Shown here piece after piece: positions 49,931-58,458 of a stretch of DNA of 64,000 nt. The translations under genes and the position numbers were made by a program. Position 1 is the first letter of the stretch. Every line of letters starts with the position of its first letter. The notes beneath the pieces were generated by a model. It did no database searches and was not told the origin of the DNA. It was given only the letters and a program-made list of their open reading frames with translations. The DNA lies in assembly GCA_023425645.1 (NCBI GenBank), contig JAFACG010000008.1, forward strand, positions 15,293-79,292, written 5' to 3'. The stretch comes from Pseudomonadota bacterium (GTDB lineage Bacteria; Pseudomonadota; Gammaproteobacteria; Burkholderiales; Burkholderiaceae_B).

Positions 49931-50611
49931 ATGAACATCACCGCGCTGTCTGAACTCGAACGTGCCCGTTACTACATGGTCGAACAACAAATCCGGCCCT
50001 GGAACGTGTCCGACGAAAACGTGCTGCAAGCCCTGTTCTCCGTCCAGCGCGAACGCTACGTTCCCTCGACCCTGCGCTCGATGGCCTTCTCGGACACCGA
50101 GCTGCCCCTGATCATCAACGCCGTGGACACCCACGAGACGATGCTCTCGCCCAAGGTCGAGGCCCGACTGGCCCAGGAACTGCAATTGCAGCCCACCGAC
50201 GGCGTGCTGGAAATCGGCACCGGCTCGGGCTACCAGGCCGCCCTGCTCGCCCACCTGGCCCAGCAGGTCACCTCCATCGAAATCGACAGCAAGCTGGCCG
50301 CATTCGCCCAGGAAAACCTGCAGCGCAACAATGTGCGCAACGTCAAGGTCGAAGTGGGCGACGCCCACGCCGGCTGGGGCACCACCGAATACGACGCCAT
50401 CCTGGTCACCGGCTCCGTACCCGCCATCCCCGACGCCCTGAAGTACCAGCTGTGCGTCGGCGGCCGCCTGGTCGTGGTGGTGGGCCAGAATCCCGTCATG
50501 ACGGCCGTGCGCATCACCCGCACCAGCGCCGCCAGCTTCGAGACCACCCCCCTGTTCGACACCTGGATCAAGCCTCTGCGCGGCACCGCCGTGTCCCAGT
50601 TCCGCTTCTGA
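49931..50611 (+). CDS. Protein-L-isoaspartate O-methyltransferase-like protein
   Basis: 226 residues. SAM-binding motif LEIGTGSGYQAALL at ~93-106 follows THETMLSPKVEARL, both typical of Pcm. Pcm repairs isoaspartyl damage; this betaproteobacterial version, which regularly precedes a TolC-like gene, may have another target. The gene has its own likely promoter and is separated from tolC by 11 bases, so the two form a unit. Confidence 0.9.
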   Translation: MNITALSELERARYYMVEQQIRPWNVSDENVLQALFSVQRERYVPSTLRSMAFSDTELPLIINAVDTHETMLSPKVEARLAQELQLQPTDGVLEIGTGSGYQAALLAHLAQQVTSIEIDSKLAAFAQENLQRNNVRNVKVEVGDAHAGWGTTEYDAILVTGSVPAIPDALKYQLCVGGRLVVVVGQNPVMTAVRITRTSAASFETTPLFDTWIKPLRGTAVSQFRF

Positions 50612-50622
50612 ACCAGGCCGGC

Positions 50623-51966
50623 ATGGGGTCCGCCATCCGCCTGCAGCTGTGCATTCTGGCCTTCGGCGTCCAGGGCGGCGCCCCCCAGGCCCAGGACCTG
50701 CTCCAGATCTGGAACCAGGCGCTGGCGCGCGAACCGCAGTTCGGCGCCTCCCAGGCGGCCCGGCAGGCGGACCAGGAACTCGTTCCCCAAAGCCGCGCCA
50801 AGCTGCTGCCGCAGGTCACCGCCACCGGCACGGCCGAATGGCAGGAACGGCGCCAGACCAGTCAGCTCTCCAACCGCAACTCCACGGACCGCGCCGCCTG
50901 GACGCTGGCCTTGAGCCAGCCCGTCTACAACCGCAGCGCCTGGGCGCAATACGAGCGCGCCCAGCTTCTGGCCCGCAGCGCCGACGTTCGGCTGTCGCTG
51001 GACAGGCAGGACTTGATGCTGCGCGTGAGCCAGGGCTATTTCGACGTGCTGGCCGCGCAGGACGCGCTGGCCACCCTGAAGGCCCAGCAGGCCGCCATAG
51101 ACGAACAACTGCGCGCCGCCGACCAGAACTTCCAGCTGGGCGGCGCCACCATTACCGACGCCTACGAGGCGCGTTCCCGCCTGGACCTGACGCGCGCCAG
51201 CGTGCTGCAGGCGGAGAACGCCCTGCAGATCGCTCAGGACAAGCTGGCCGCCCTGACCCTGGAACGCCCCGGGGAGCTGGCCCGGCTGCGCAGCCCGCTG
51301 CGCCTGCCCGCCCCGCAGCCGGCGCGCCTGCAGGACTGGCTGGACCAGTCCACCCAGTCCGGGCCGGCGGTGGCGCTGGCCGAGCTGAACGCGCGCGCCG
51401 CCGAGGAACAGCTCAAGAGCACCCAGGCGCAGCACCAGCCCACGCTGGCCCTGAAGGCCCAGACCGGCAGCGGCAGCGACCAGACCTTGTTCGGCCAGAC
51501 CGGCGGCGGCCCGCGCTCGCTGAACAGCTCCGTGGGACTGGAACTGAGCATTCCCATCTTCCGGGGCGGCGAGACCTCCTCGCAAGTGCGCGAACAGACC
51601 TCGCGCCTGCAGCAGGCGCGCTATCAGCAGCAGTTCGCCGTGCAGCAGGCCATCCAGCAGACGCGCCAGTACTTTTCGGGCGTCACCACCGGCCTGGCCC
51701 GCGTGCAGGCCCTGGAAGCCGCCGAAAAATCCAGCCTGGAATCCGTGCAGGCCAATAAACTCGCCTACGAGATCGGCGTGCGTGTGAACATCGACGTGCT
51801 CAACGCTCAACAACAGCTGTACGAAACCCAGCGCAGCCTGTCCCAGGCCCGCTACGATGTCCTGATGAACAGCCTGCGCCTGAAGGCCGCCAGCGGCACG
51901 CTGGACGAGAACGACCTGCGGGCAGTCAACGAACTGCTCGATTCCCCTCGTACGACGCAACCCTGA
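50623..51966 (+). CDS. tolC: TolC-family type I secretion/efflux outer-membrane protein
   Basis: 447 residues. Signal peptide ends near APQAQ; mature protein begins DLLQIWNQALAREPQF, the standard TolC N-terminus. Two structural repeats of long helices are seen (SQPVYNRSAWAQYERA; LELSIPIFRGGETSSQVREQ). As a TolC-like channel it pairs with inner-membrane pumps or type I secretion systems; none is adjacent. A dyad-symmetric stem follows the stop. Confidence 0.92.
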   Translation: MGSAIRLQLCILAFGVQGGAPQAQDLLQIWNQALAREPQFGASQAARQADQELVPQSRAKLLPQVTATGTAEWQERRQTSQLSNRNSTDRAAWTLALSQPVYNRSAWAQYERAQLLARSADVRLSLDRQDLMLRVSQGYFDVLAAQDALATLKAQQAAIDEQLRAADQNFQLGGATITDAYEARSRLDLTRASVLQAENALQIAQDKLAALTLERPGELARLRSPLRLPAPQPARLQDWLDQSTQSGPAVALAELNARAAEEQLKSTQAQHQPTLALKAQTGSGSDQTLFGQTGGGPRSLNSSVGLELSIPIFRGGETSSQVREQTSRLQQARYQQQFAVQQAIQQTRQYFSGVTTGLARVQALEAAEKSSLESVQANKLAYEIGVRVNIDVLNAQQQLYETQRSLSQARYDVLMNSLRLKAASGTLDENDLRAVNELLDSPRTTQP

Positions 51967-51978
51967 ATCCACGCGTCG

Positions 51979-52010
51979 GATCGGATCAAAAAGTGATCTG
52001 ATCTTCTTTC
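51979..52010 (+). terminator. Probable terminator of tolC
   Basis: GATCGGATCA (51979-51988) pairs with TGATCTGATC (51994-52003) with one mismatch around AAAAG, followed by TTCTTTC. It starts 13 bases past the tolC stop. Confidence 0.7.
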
Positions 52011-52244
52011 CAAAGCTCAGTGCATACCCGGATAGGGAAGTCCCTGTCTCGGGCGCGCGCTCGCGTCCCGGCCCTGGATCCAATCCCTTTCACCAGTTCT
52101 TTCCAGTCAACTGATAAAAAAGGATTTTTCATCTGGCCCCACGCCATGGGTCCAAGCCCGCCCGCTTCGCCTGACTCATTCATGCAAGCTCGTTTCAAGG
52201 CTGGACCGGCAGCTGGGCATCTTGTTTCCAAATTACATGTCGAT

Positions 52245-52266
52245 ATGATTCAAATCATTAAATGAT
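52245..52266. promoter_or_regulatory. Overlapping palindromes, candidate operator of the TRAP operon
   Basis: ATGATT-CA-AATCAT (52245-52258) and ATCATT-A-AATGAT (52254-52266) are perfect and share bases. They lie about 120 bases before dctQ. IclR-type regulators bind similar short palindromes, and an iclR gene ends the cluster, but no copy of the motif is seen near the iclR start. Confidence 0.35.
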
Positions 52267-52384
52267 CTGCGTTGATCGTACGCGACAGCCTTGCATCCGT
52301 TGCCGTCCCGTGCGGACCCGTTGGACCGATTGCCAACCACCCGGAAAGATCCACCAGAGATCCAGGGGAAACGGAGACCATTCC

Positions 52385-52897
52385 ATGAAATTTCTCAGAA
52401 AGCTGGACCGGCACCTGGAGCGTTGCCTCATGCTCTGGCTCTATGCCTTCGTCGTCATCGTCATCGTCGTCGAAGTGCTGCGGCGCTTCGCCCTGGACTA
52501 CTCCTCGCTATGGGGGGAAGAGGCCGCCCGCTACGCCTTCATCTACCTGACCTGGATCGGTGCGGCCGCCGCCATCAAGAGCAACGGCCACATCCGCATC
52601 GACCTGCTGTTCAACCTGCTGCCGCCCCGGGGCGTCGCCCTGCTGAACATCCTGGCCGGCCTTTGCACCGTCGTCTTCGCCGTCTTTGCGCTGCGCCTGT
52701 CCTGGGAGCCCGTGGCCGTATCCATGCAGTACGACTCCGTCACCGACGGCCTGCGCCTGACCAAGGCCTGGTTCCTGTTCGCCGTGCCCTTCGGCTTCAC
52801 GCTGGTGCTGCTGCGCGCCGTGCAGATGACCTGGATCAGCGTGAGCGACCTGCTGCGCGGCTCTGTCACCCTGCCCGACAGCAAACTTTTCGACTGA
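52385..52897 (+). CDS. TRAP transporter small permease (DctQ type)
   Basis: 170 residues with four hydrophobic helices. The GEEAARYAFIYLTWIGAAAAIK segment (~43-65) is the family signature. It forms the membrane unit of a TRAP importer together with the large permease. ATG 52385 is preceded by GGAGA. Intact, but its partner DctM gene directly downstream is truncated, so it probably cannot work unless another large permease is used. Confidence 0.9.
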   Translation: MKFLRKLDRHLERCLMLWLYAFVVIVIVVEVLRRFALDYSSLWGEEAARYAFIYLTWIGAAAAIKSNGHIRIDLLFNLLPPRGVALLNILAGLCTVVFAVFALRLSWEPVAVSMQYDSVTDGLRLTKAWFLFAVPFGFTLVLLRAVQMTWISVSDLLRGSVTLPDSKLFD

Positions 52898-52907
52898 GGG
52901 AGCAAGC

Positions 52908-53160
52908 ATGCTTTATTCCAACTACAGCGCCGAGCTGAATGTCGGCATGGATGTGGCCGGCCCCCTGTTGCTGATGCTGGCCCTGTTCGCGCTGGGCGTG
53001 CCCATCTGGGTGTCCCTGGGGCTGACCGGACTGGCCATGCTCTGGTTCACCGGCGCGCTGCCCCTTTCGCTGCTGGGCGAGAGCCTGTTCAACGGCGTGG
53101 ACGCCTTCGCCCTGATCGCCATCCCGCTGTACCTGCTGACCGGCGACGCCCTGGTGCAGG
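52908..53160 (+). pseudogene. TRAP large permease (DctM) remnant, N-terminal fragment
   Basis: The first ~84 codons encode a DctM N-terminus (GPLLLMLALFALGVPIWVSLGL helix, then GVDAFALIAIPLYLLTGDALVQ). A full DctM has about 425 residues. After GDALVQ the frame continues without a break into a 2-oxoacid dehydrogenase E1 sequence, so roughly 80% of the permease is gone. The ATG at 52908 has GAGGGAG upstream and is functional-looking. The chimeric reading frame runs to 53930. The in-frame junction is near 53150-53165 and I take it as the scar of a deletion. Confidence 0.88.
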
Positions 53161-54322
53161 ACCACGCCGGCAAGCAGCCGCGCATCCGCGCCGAGCTGTG
53201 GCCGCGCCCCGAGACCGCGGATTACGGCATCCGCGGCGATCTCAGCGAACTGAACGGCCTGCCGGTCCTGGAGCAGGAGGAGCTGCCCGCGACACGGCGC
53301 CAGCCCGCCAAGTTCGTGGACGTGATCTCCGCGGCCATGCTGCGCAACATGCAGCGGGACGACGGCATCGTCATCTTCGGCGAAGACGTGCACCGCCTGC
53401 GCGGAGGCACCGCCGGCGCCACGCGCAATATCGGGCAACAATACCCGGACCGCCTGATCGGCACGCCCATCTGCGAGAACGGCTTCACCGGCCTGGCGCT
53501 GGGCGCGGCGCTCAACGGCCTGCGGCCGGTGGTGGAGATCATGTACCCCGACTTCTCGCTGGTGGCCGCCGACCAGTTGTTCAACCAGATCGCCAAAGTG
53601 CGCCACATGTTCGGCGGCGAATTCCCGGTCCCCGTGCTGGTGCGCAGCCGCATGTCCGCCGGCACGGGCTACGGATCCCAGCATTCCATGGACGCGGCCG
53701 GCCTGTTCGCCCTGTATCCCGGCTGGCGCATCGTCGCCCCCTCGCGCCCCCACGACTACATCGGCCTGCTCAACGCCGCCCTGCGCTGCCACGACCCCGT
53801 GCTGATCGTCGAATACCAGGACCTGTTCCGCAATGTGGACGATGTGCCCGCCGACGAATGGGACTACATCGTGCCCTTCGGCAAGGCCCGCATCGCCCGC
53901 CCCGGCCAGGCCAGGCCTGCACGGTGCTGACCTACGGCAATATGGTGGGCATGGCCTGCCAGGCGGCCGAGCTCAGCGGCGTGGACGCCGAAGTCATCGA
54001 CCTGCGCAGCCTGGACGCCGCCGGCATCGACTGGGAATGCATCGAGGCCAGCGTGCGCCGCACCCAGGCGCTGGTCTTCGCGGAGCAGACCACGCGCGGC
54101 ACGTCCATCGGCTCGCGCCGGATCAGCGACGCCCAGGCCCGCCTGTTCGACTGGCTGGACCACGAGATCGTCCACGTGACCGGCTCCGAGTCATCCCCTG
54201 TCGTCTCCAAGGTGCTGGAGGCCGCCGCCCTGGCCAATCAGGACGATCTGGCCCGGGCGCTCGTCCAGCTTCAGCGCACCCGCAACCCCAACTGGAGTCC
54301 CGAACATGCCAGCCAGGATTGA
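53161..54322 (+). pseudogene. 2-oxoacid dehydrogenase E1, C-terminal (beta) half, frameshifted
   Basis: The sequence begins in an inter-domain linker (RAELWPRPETADYG) and continues through the E1-beta half: VIFGEDVHRLRGG, PICENGFTGLALGAAL, EIMYPDFSLVAADQLFNQIAK, SQHSMDAAG and HDPVLIVEYQDLF. At 53906-53915 CCAGG is duplicated in tandem; removing one copy restores PGQACTVLTYGNM and the C-terminal domain up to 54322. As it stands the frame stops at 53930. No E1-alpha (thiamine-binding GDG half) is present. With no start of its own it is translated, if at all, as a DctM fusion. The family resembles fused alpha/beta E1 enzymes. Confidence 0.88.
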
Positions 54323-54788
54323 TGACGCCCTCATGCACCATACGGCGCTGAGCGTGCATGATTTCGACCGCGCGCTGCGCTTCTACACCGGCTTTCTCGG
54401 CTTCGAGGTGGAAGGCGAGATGGACCAGCGCCGGGAGCCCGCGCTGGCCACCGTGGTCGGCCTGCCCGGCGCCTGCATACGCTGGGCCATGCTGCGCCTG
54501 GGAAGCCAGCGCGTCGAACTGTTCAAGTACTACGAACCCGTGGGCGATACGCAGCCCCGCCGCCAGTGCGACCTGGGCTACAACCACATCGGCTTCGTGG
54601 TGCCCGACGTGGATAAGGTCTACGAGCAAGCCGTGCAGGCCGGCTACGCCTGCGTCTCCCCGCCGCAGACGCTGCGCAACGGCGCCACCCGCGCCTTCTA
54701 CCTGGCCGAGCCCGAGGGAGCCGTGACGGAATTCATCCAGTTCCTGGACGCGCAGGCGCCCGGGGCGCCGGGAGAGCGCCATGACTGA
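54306..54788 (+). CDS. VOC-family (glyoxalase/bleomycin-resistance type) protein
   Basis: 160 residues with two VOC beta-alpha-beta modules: HHTALSVHDFDRALRFYTGFLGFEV (~10-35) and YNHIGFVVPDVDKVYEQA (~92-110), with the C-terminal DPEGAVTEF-like AEPEGAVTEFIQF. His and Glu in these positions form the metal site. The reaction is unknown; it may act on a reactive aldehyde or ketoacid in the same pathway as its neighbours. It overlaps the E1 remnant by 17 bases and the next gene by 8, and looks intact. Confidence 0.88.
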   Translation: MPARIDDALMHHTALSVHDFDRALRFYTGFLGFEVEGEMDQRREPALATVVGLPGACIRWAMLRLGSQRVELFKYYEPVGDTQPRRQCDLGYNHIGFVVPDVDKVYEQAVQAGYACVSPPQTLRNGATRAFYLAEPEGAVTEFIQFLDAQAPGAPGERHD

Positions 54789-55698
54789 TCGCCGCATCGC
54801 CTTCATCGGCCTGGGCACCATGGGCCTGCCCATGGCGCTGAACCTCGTGCGCGGCGGCTTCCAGGTGCAGGGCCACGACCTGAATCCCGAAGCGCTGGCG
54901 CAACTGGCCGGGCAAGGCGGCCAGGCCTGCGCCGACATCGCCCAGGCCTGCCGCCAAGCCGGGCTGATCATCACCATGCTGCCGCGCGAAGAGCATGTGC
55001 GCGCCGTGCTGCTGGGGGCCGATGGCGTGCTCGAGCACGCGGCGCCCGGCGCGCTGGTGGTGGAGATGAGCACCATTTCCGTGGCCGGCAGCCAGGACAT
55101 GGCGGCGCAGCTTGCCCGGGCCGGCATAGACATGATGGACGTGCCGGTGGGCCGCACCCCGGCCGACGCGCGCGTCGGCACCCTGCTGGCGCTGGCCGGG
55201 GGCACCGCGCAGCAACTGGAACGCGCCCGGCCCGCGCTCGATTGCATGGCCGACCGGGTGCTGCATCTGGGGCCGCAAGGCAACGGCGTGCGCATGAAGA
55301 TCATCAACAACTTCATGTCCATGGTCGGCATGGTGATGACCACCGAGACCCTGGCCCTGGCCGAAGCCAGCGGCATCGATCCGCTGCTGGCCGCCGAGGT
55401 CCTGCAGAACACCACGGCCGGCCGGGGGCAGATCAACGTCAACTATCCGCGCAAGGTGCTCAGCGGCGATGTGAGTCCCGACTTCCCCATCCACCTGGGC
55501 CTGAAGGACATCAGCCTGGGCGTGCAACTGGGCCGCGAGCTGGGCGTGCCCCTGTTCGTCGGCCAGGCCAGCCAGGCCCTGTTCCAGAGCGCCCAGAACC
55601 TGGGTCTGGCCAAGGCGGACTGCACCGCCATGCTGCTGGCGGTGCAGCAGCTTGCCGGGCGCATCCCTCTGATCCCCCTGCCCAAGGAGACGCCATGA
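54781..55698 (+). CDS. Beta-hydroxyacid dehydrogenase, YihU-like (3-hydroxyisobutyrate dehydrogenase family)
   Basis: 305 residues. Rossmann loop GLGTMG at 10-15, substrate segment MDVPVGRTPAD (119-129), catalytic Lys173 in RMKIINNFMS. Family members normally have D-x-P-V-S-G-G at the second site; the VPVGRT form and NNxMS pair are those of YihU, the sulfolactaldehyde reductase of sulfoglycolysis, where the Arg helps bind the sulfonate. The rest of a sulfoglycolysis pathway is absent, so another short aldehyde acid is equally possible. Intact, and coupled to both neighbours by overlaps. Confidence 0.88.
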   Translation: MTDRRIAFIGLGTMGLPMALNLVRGGFQVQGHDLNPEALAQLAGQGGQACADIAQACRQAGLIITMLPREEHVRAVLLGADGVLEHAAPGALVVEMSTISVAGSQDMAAQLARAGIDMMDVPVGRTPADARVGTLLALAGGTAQQLERARPALDCMADRVLHLGPQGNGVRMKIINNFMSMVGMVMTTETLALAEASGIDPLLAAEVLQNTTAGRGQINVNYPRKVLSGDVSPDFPIHLGLKDISLGVQLGRELGVPLFVGQASQALFQSAQNLGLAKADCTAMLLAVQQLAGRIPLIPLPKETP

Positions 55699-55904
55699 AT
55701 GCTCCCCGCTCCCGCCTCTGCACGCGCCTGCTCGGCGCCCTGACCCTGCTGCTGTTCGCCGCCTTCGTCCTGAACCTGCTCCTGGGCAAGCTGCACGCCC
55801 TGAAGCTGGGGACCTTCCCACGCCTGGACGACGCGGCCGAATTCCTCGTGCTGCTGGCGGCCGGCAGCTTCGTGGCCTACACCTGCAGTCTGCCGTCCCG
55901 CTGA
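55695..55904 (+). CDS. Small membrane protein of unknown function
   Basis: 69 residues with two hydrophobic stretches (~13-30 and ~48-62) and a short basic N-terminus. It starts on the ATGA overlap with the dehydrogenase gene and has GGAGACGCC ahead, so it is clearly translated with the operon. I recognise no family. Possibly a small auxiliary protein of the TRAP system; this is a guess from position. Confidence 0.65.
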   Translation: MNAPRSRLCTRLLGALTLLLFAAFVLNLLLGKLHALKLGTFPRLDDAAEFLVLLAAGSFVAYTCSLPSR

Positions 55905-55947
55905 TCCCTATACCAGCGCCTTGAAGCGCAATCCACAGGAGACAAGC

Positions 55948-57102
55948 ATGAAAACCACCCCACCCCCCTTGCTGAACGCCCCCGAACGCCGCCGCTTCCT
56001 GAAGCTGAGCGCCACCACGGGCTTCACCGTCGCCGCGGTCGCCGCGGGCGGCGGCGCGCTGTTCAGTCCCGAGGCCGTGGCGCAGACCAAGAACGAGGAG
56101 CGCGAACGCGCCGAAGCCGCCAAGTACACCATGACCATCGCCACCTCCTATCGAGTGGGAACGGACCGCACCTTCCCGGTGATGCAATTGCACCTGAAGG
56201 AAAACATCCAGAACGCCACGCGCGGACGCATCTACGTCAAGCTGGTGCCTGGCGGGGCCATAGGCTCGGACTCCGAGCTGGCGCAGAAGGTGCAGGCCGG
56301 CACCATCCAGGGCGCCCAGCACTCCATGTCCAATTTCGCGCCTTTCGCGCCGGCCGTGGACCTGATCAACATGCCCTACTGGTGCGGCGACAATCAGCAA
56401 TTCGTGAATCTGGTCAGCTCCAGGGCCTGGGCCGAGCACGTCAACCAGCGCGTCGAGGCCAACGGCTTCAAGCCCTTGCTCTACCAATGCGTGGACCCGC
56501 GCACCATCTCGCTGCGCAAGGGGTTCCGGGACACGCCCATCCGCACGCCGGAAGACCTGCGCGGCATGAAATTTCGCGTGCCCGGCTACAAGATCCTGGC
56601 CCAGGTATACCGTCTGATGGGCGCCAACCCCACGCCGGTGTCCTGGGGCGAGTCCGCCTCGGCCATCCGCCAGGGCGTGGCCGACGGCCTGGACCCCAAC
56701 GTCATGGGGCTGAACCTCTTCGGTTTCAAGGAAATCATCTCCCACGACTCCTTCATCCGCGCCGTGCCCGACGGCGGCGCCTACTCCTGCAACCTGAAAT
56801 GGTTCCAGAGCCTGGACAGCGGCACCCAGGAGGCCTTGCTGTGGGCCGCGCAGATCACCTTCCTGCAGAACATGGCCCATGTGCCCGCCGCGCGCGAGTT
56901 CGCCATGGCCGAAATGGAGCAGGCCGGCGTGCAGTTCTACCACCCCAGCAAGGACGAGCTCGCCCAATGGAAAGAAGCCGCCGGCGCACAGCGCAGCGAA
57001 TGGGACGATATGAAGAAAGCGCTGGTCGGCTCGCTGGATGTCTTCGAACAGCTCAACCAGGCCGCCAACACGCCAAGCCGCTACTACGTGCACGACGTCT
57101 GA
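55948..57102 (+). CDS. TRAP transporter substrate-binding protein (DctP type)
   Basis: 384 residues. Twin-arginine-type leader with RRRFLKLS (14-21) followed by a hydrophobic stretch; DctP-family core with FPVMQLHLKENIQNAT, GGAIGSDSELAQKVQAGTIQ, RVPGYKILAQVYRLMGANPTPVSW and ADGLDPN, including the conserved Arg that binds carboxylates. ATG 55948 has AGGAGA upstream. TRAP importers take up organic acids; which one is unknown. Intact, though its large permease partner is lost. Confidence 0.92.
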   Translation: MKTTPPPLLNAPERRRFLKLSATTGFTVAAVAAGGGALFSPEAVAQTKNEERERAEAAKYTMTIATSYRVGTDRTFPVMQLHLKENIQNATRGRIYVKLVPGGAIGSDSELAQKVQAGTIQGAQHSMSNFAPFAPAVDLINMPYWCGDNQQFVNLVSSRAWAEHVNQRVEANGFKPLLYQCVDPRTISLRKGFRDTPIRTPEDLRGMKFRVPGYKILAQVYRLMGANPTPVSWGESASAIRQGVADGLDPNVMGLNLFGFKEIISHDSFIRAVPDGGAYSCNLKWFQSLDSGTQEALLWAAQITFLQNMAHVPAAREFAMAEMEQAGVQFYHPSKDELAQWKEAAGAQRSEWDDMKKALVGSLDVFEQLNQAANTPSRYYVHDV

Positions 57103-57155
57103 CACGCGGGGCGGGCCGCCCGCCCATCCACTCCCGACACTGGATCGATATTGCC

Positions 57156-58419
57156 ATGACTTACCTGAAAACCCTGACATTGCCGCCTACGGACGAAGTG
57201 GCCGACGCCGCCCGCGTGGTGAGCTGGCTCGTCCAGCCCGGGCAGGCCTACGCGGCCGGCCAGGTGCTGTTCGAGCTGGAAACCGACAAGTCCATCATCG
57301 AGATCGCCGCCGAAGAAGACGGCGTGCTGCTGGAGCATTGCGTCGCCGAAGGCGAGATGCTGGAGCCGCTGGGCGTCTATGCCAAGGCCCAGGTCGAGGG
57401 CGAGCCCCAAGAGCCCGCCCCTGACGAGGCCCCGCCGCCGGCCGCCACGAGCGCCGCCCCGGCAGGCATCACTGCAAGCGCCCCTGCTGACGCAGCTGCG
57501 CAAGCCCCTGCGGACGGTCCCTGCAGACGCTACGGCCCGTGTTCCGGGCGCCCGCATCCCCGCCACGCCCGCCGCCCGCCGACTGGCGCGCGAAAACGGT
57601 CTGTCGCTGCAGGACATTCCCATGCAGTCCCGCCGCGTGCAAGTGGCCGACGTACAGGCCTAGCTGCGCACGGGCGGCGCGCCGGGCCAGTCGCCGCGAT
57701 TCGTGCTCATCCATGGCATCTTCGGCGACGCCAGCGCCTGGTCAGGCCTGCAAAGCCAGCTGCGTCGCCAGAATCTGGCGGTGCAAACTTTGGAGCTGCC
57801 CGGCCACGGCGCCAATCAGGAAGACCTCAGCCGGTTGGAAGACATCGTCCAGGATTGCGCAACGCGCCTGAAGAGCGGCGAGGGCGGCCCCATCGTGCTG
57901 GTAGGCCACTCTTTCGGCGGGCTGGTCGCCGCCCACCTGGCCAGACGCGCCGACCTGCCCGTGCGCAGCCTCGTGCTGATCGCCCCGGCCGGCATGGGCA
58001 CGCGCATCAATCAGGACTTCCTGGACGGCATGCTGCACGCGCGCACGCCGCAGGCCCTGCAACGCGAACTCAAGCGCCTGACCGCCGAGAGCGTCCCGCT
58101 GTCGGACACGCAGCTGGGCGGTATGCTGGATCACATCGAGCGCCGCAAAGCCACGCTGGCGGGAATCTGTGCCGAACTGGCGCATGCCGGCGTCCAGCAG
58201 TACGACCTGCTGCCTGTCCTGGAGCAGCTGACCGTGCCCGTCACACCGATACAAGGGCGTCAGGACGCCATCGTGAACTGGCAGGACGCGCTGGACGCGC
58301 CCGCCCAGACCAGCCTGCATCTGCTGGCCGACGCGGGCCACATGCCGCAATGGGAAAAACCGGGGCTGGTGGCCCGCCTGGTCGTGAACGGCGCGAATCG
58401 CAGCCACGCCATGCATTGA
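57156..58419 (+). pseudogene. AcoC-like E2: lipoyl domain + E3-binding domain + alpha/beta hydrolase, frameshifted and interrupted
   Basis: The first frame (57156 on) gives a lipoyl domain with ETDKS (Lys45 would carry lipoate). Near 57519-57521, in a CCC run, the sense shifts by +1 and continues as an E3-binding domain (ARIPATPAARRLAREN). A TAG at 57661-57663 then interrupts the frame, and an intact alpha/beta hydrolase follows to 58419 with nucleophile motif GHSFGG and final His in GHMPQWEKP. The layout resembles AcoC of acetoin dehydrogenase. At least two lesions disable the full product; the hydrolase part alone could start at ATG 57703. Confidence 0.85.
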
Positions 58420-58430
58420 ACAGGCCGGAG

Positions 58431-58451
58431 CCCGGCGGCCAGCCCGCCGGG
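58431..58451. terminator. Strong hairpin between acoC-like gene and iclR
   Basis: CCCGGCGG (58431-58438) pairs with CCGCCGGG (58444-58451) around CCAGC, between two convergent genes. There is no T-run, so it may slow rather than end transcription. Confidence 0.4.
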
Positions 58452-58458
58452 CGGGCGA

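Larger units (their letters stand above)
51967..52384. other. Intergenic region upstream of the TRAP operon
   Basis: 418 bases with no gene I can support. It contains a terminator-like stem for tolC at 51979-52003, then a stretch without recognisable features, two overlapping palindromes at 52245-52266, and presumably the promoter of the TRAP operon. Short open frames here lack ribosome sites and family features. Confidence 0.6.

Noticed and set aside
52020..52265. Small open frames upstream of dctQ on both strands
   Set aside because: No ribosome site, no recognisable features, and they run through the palindromes and likely promoter.
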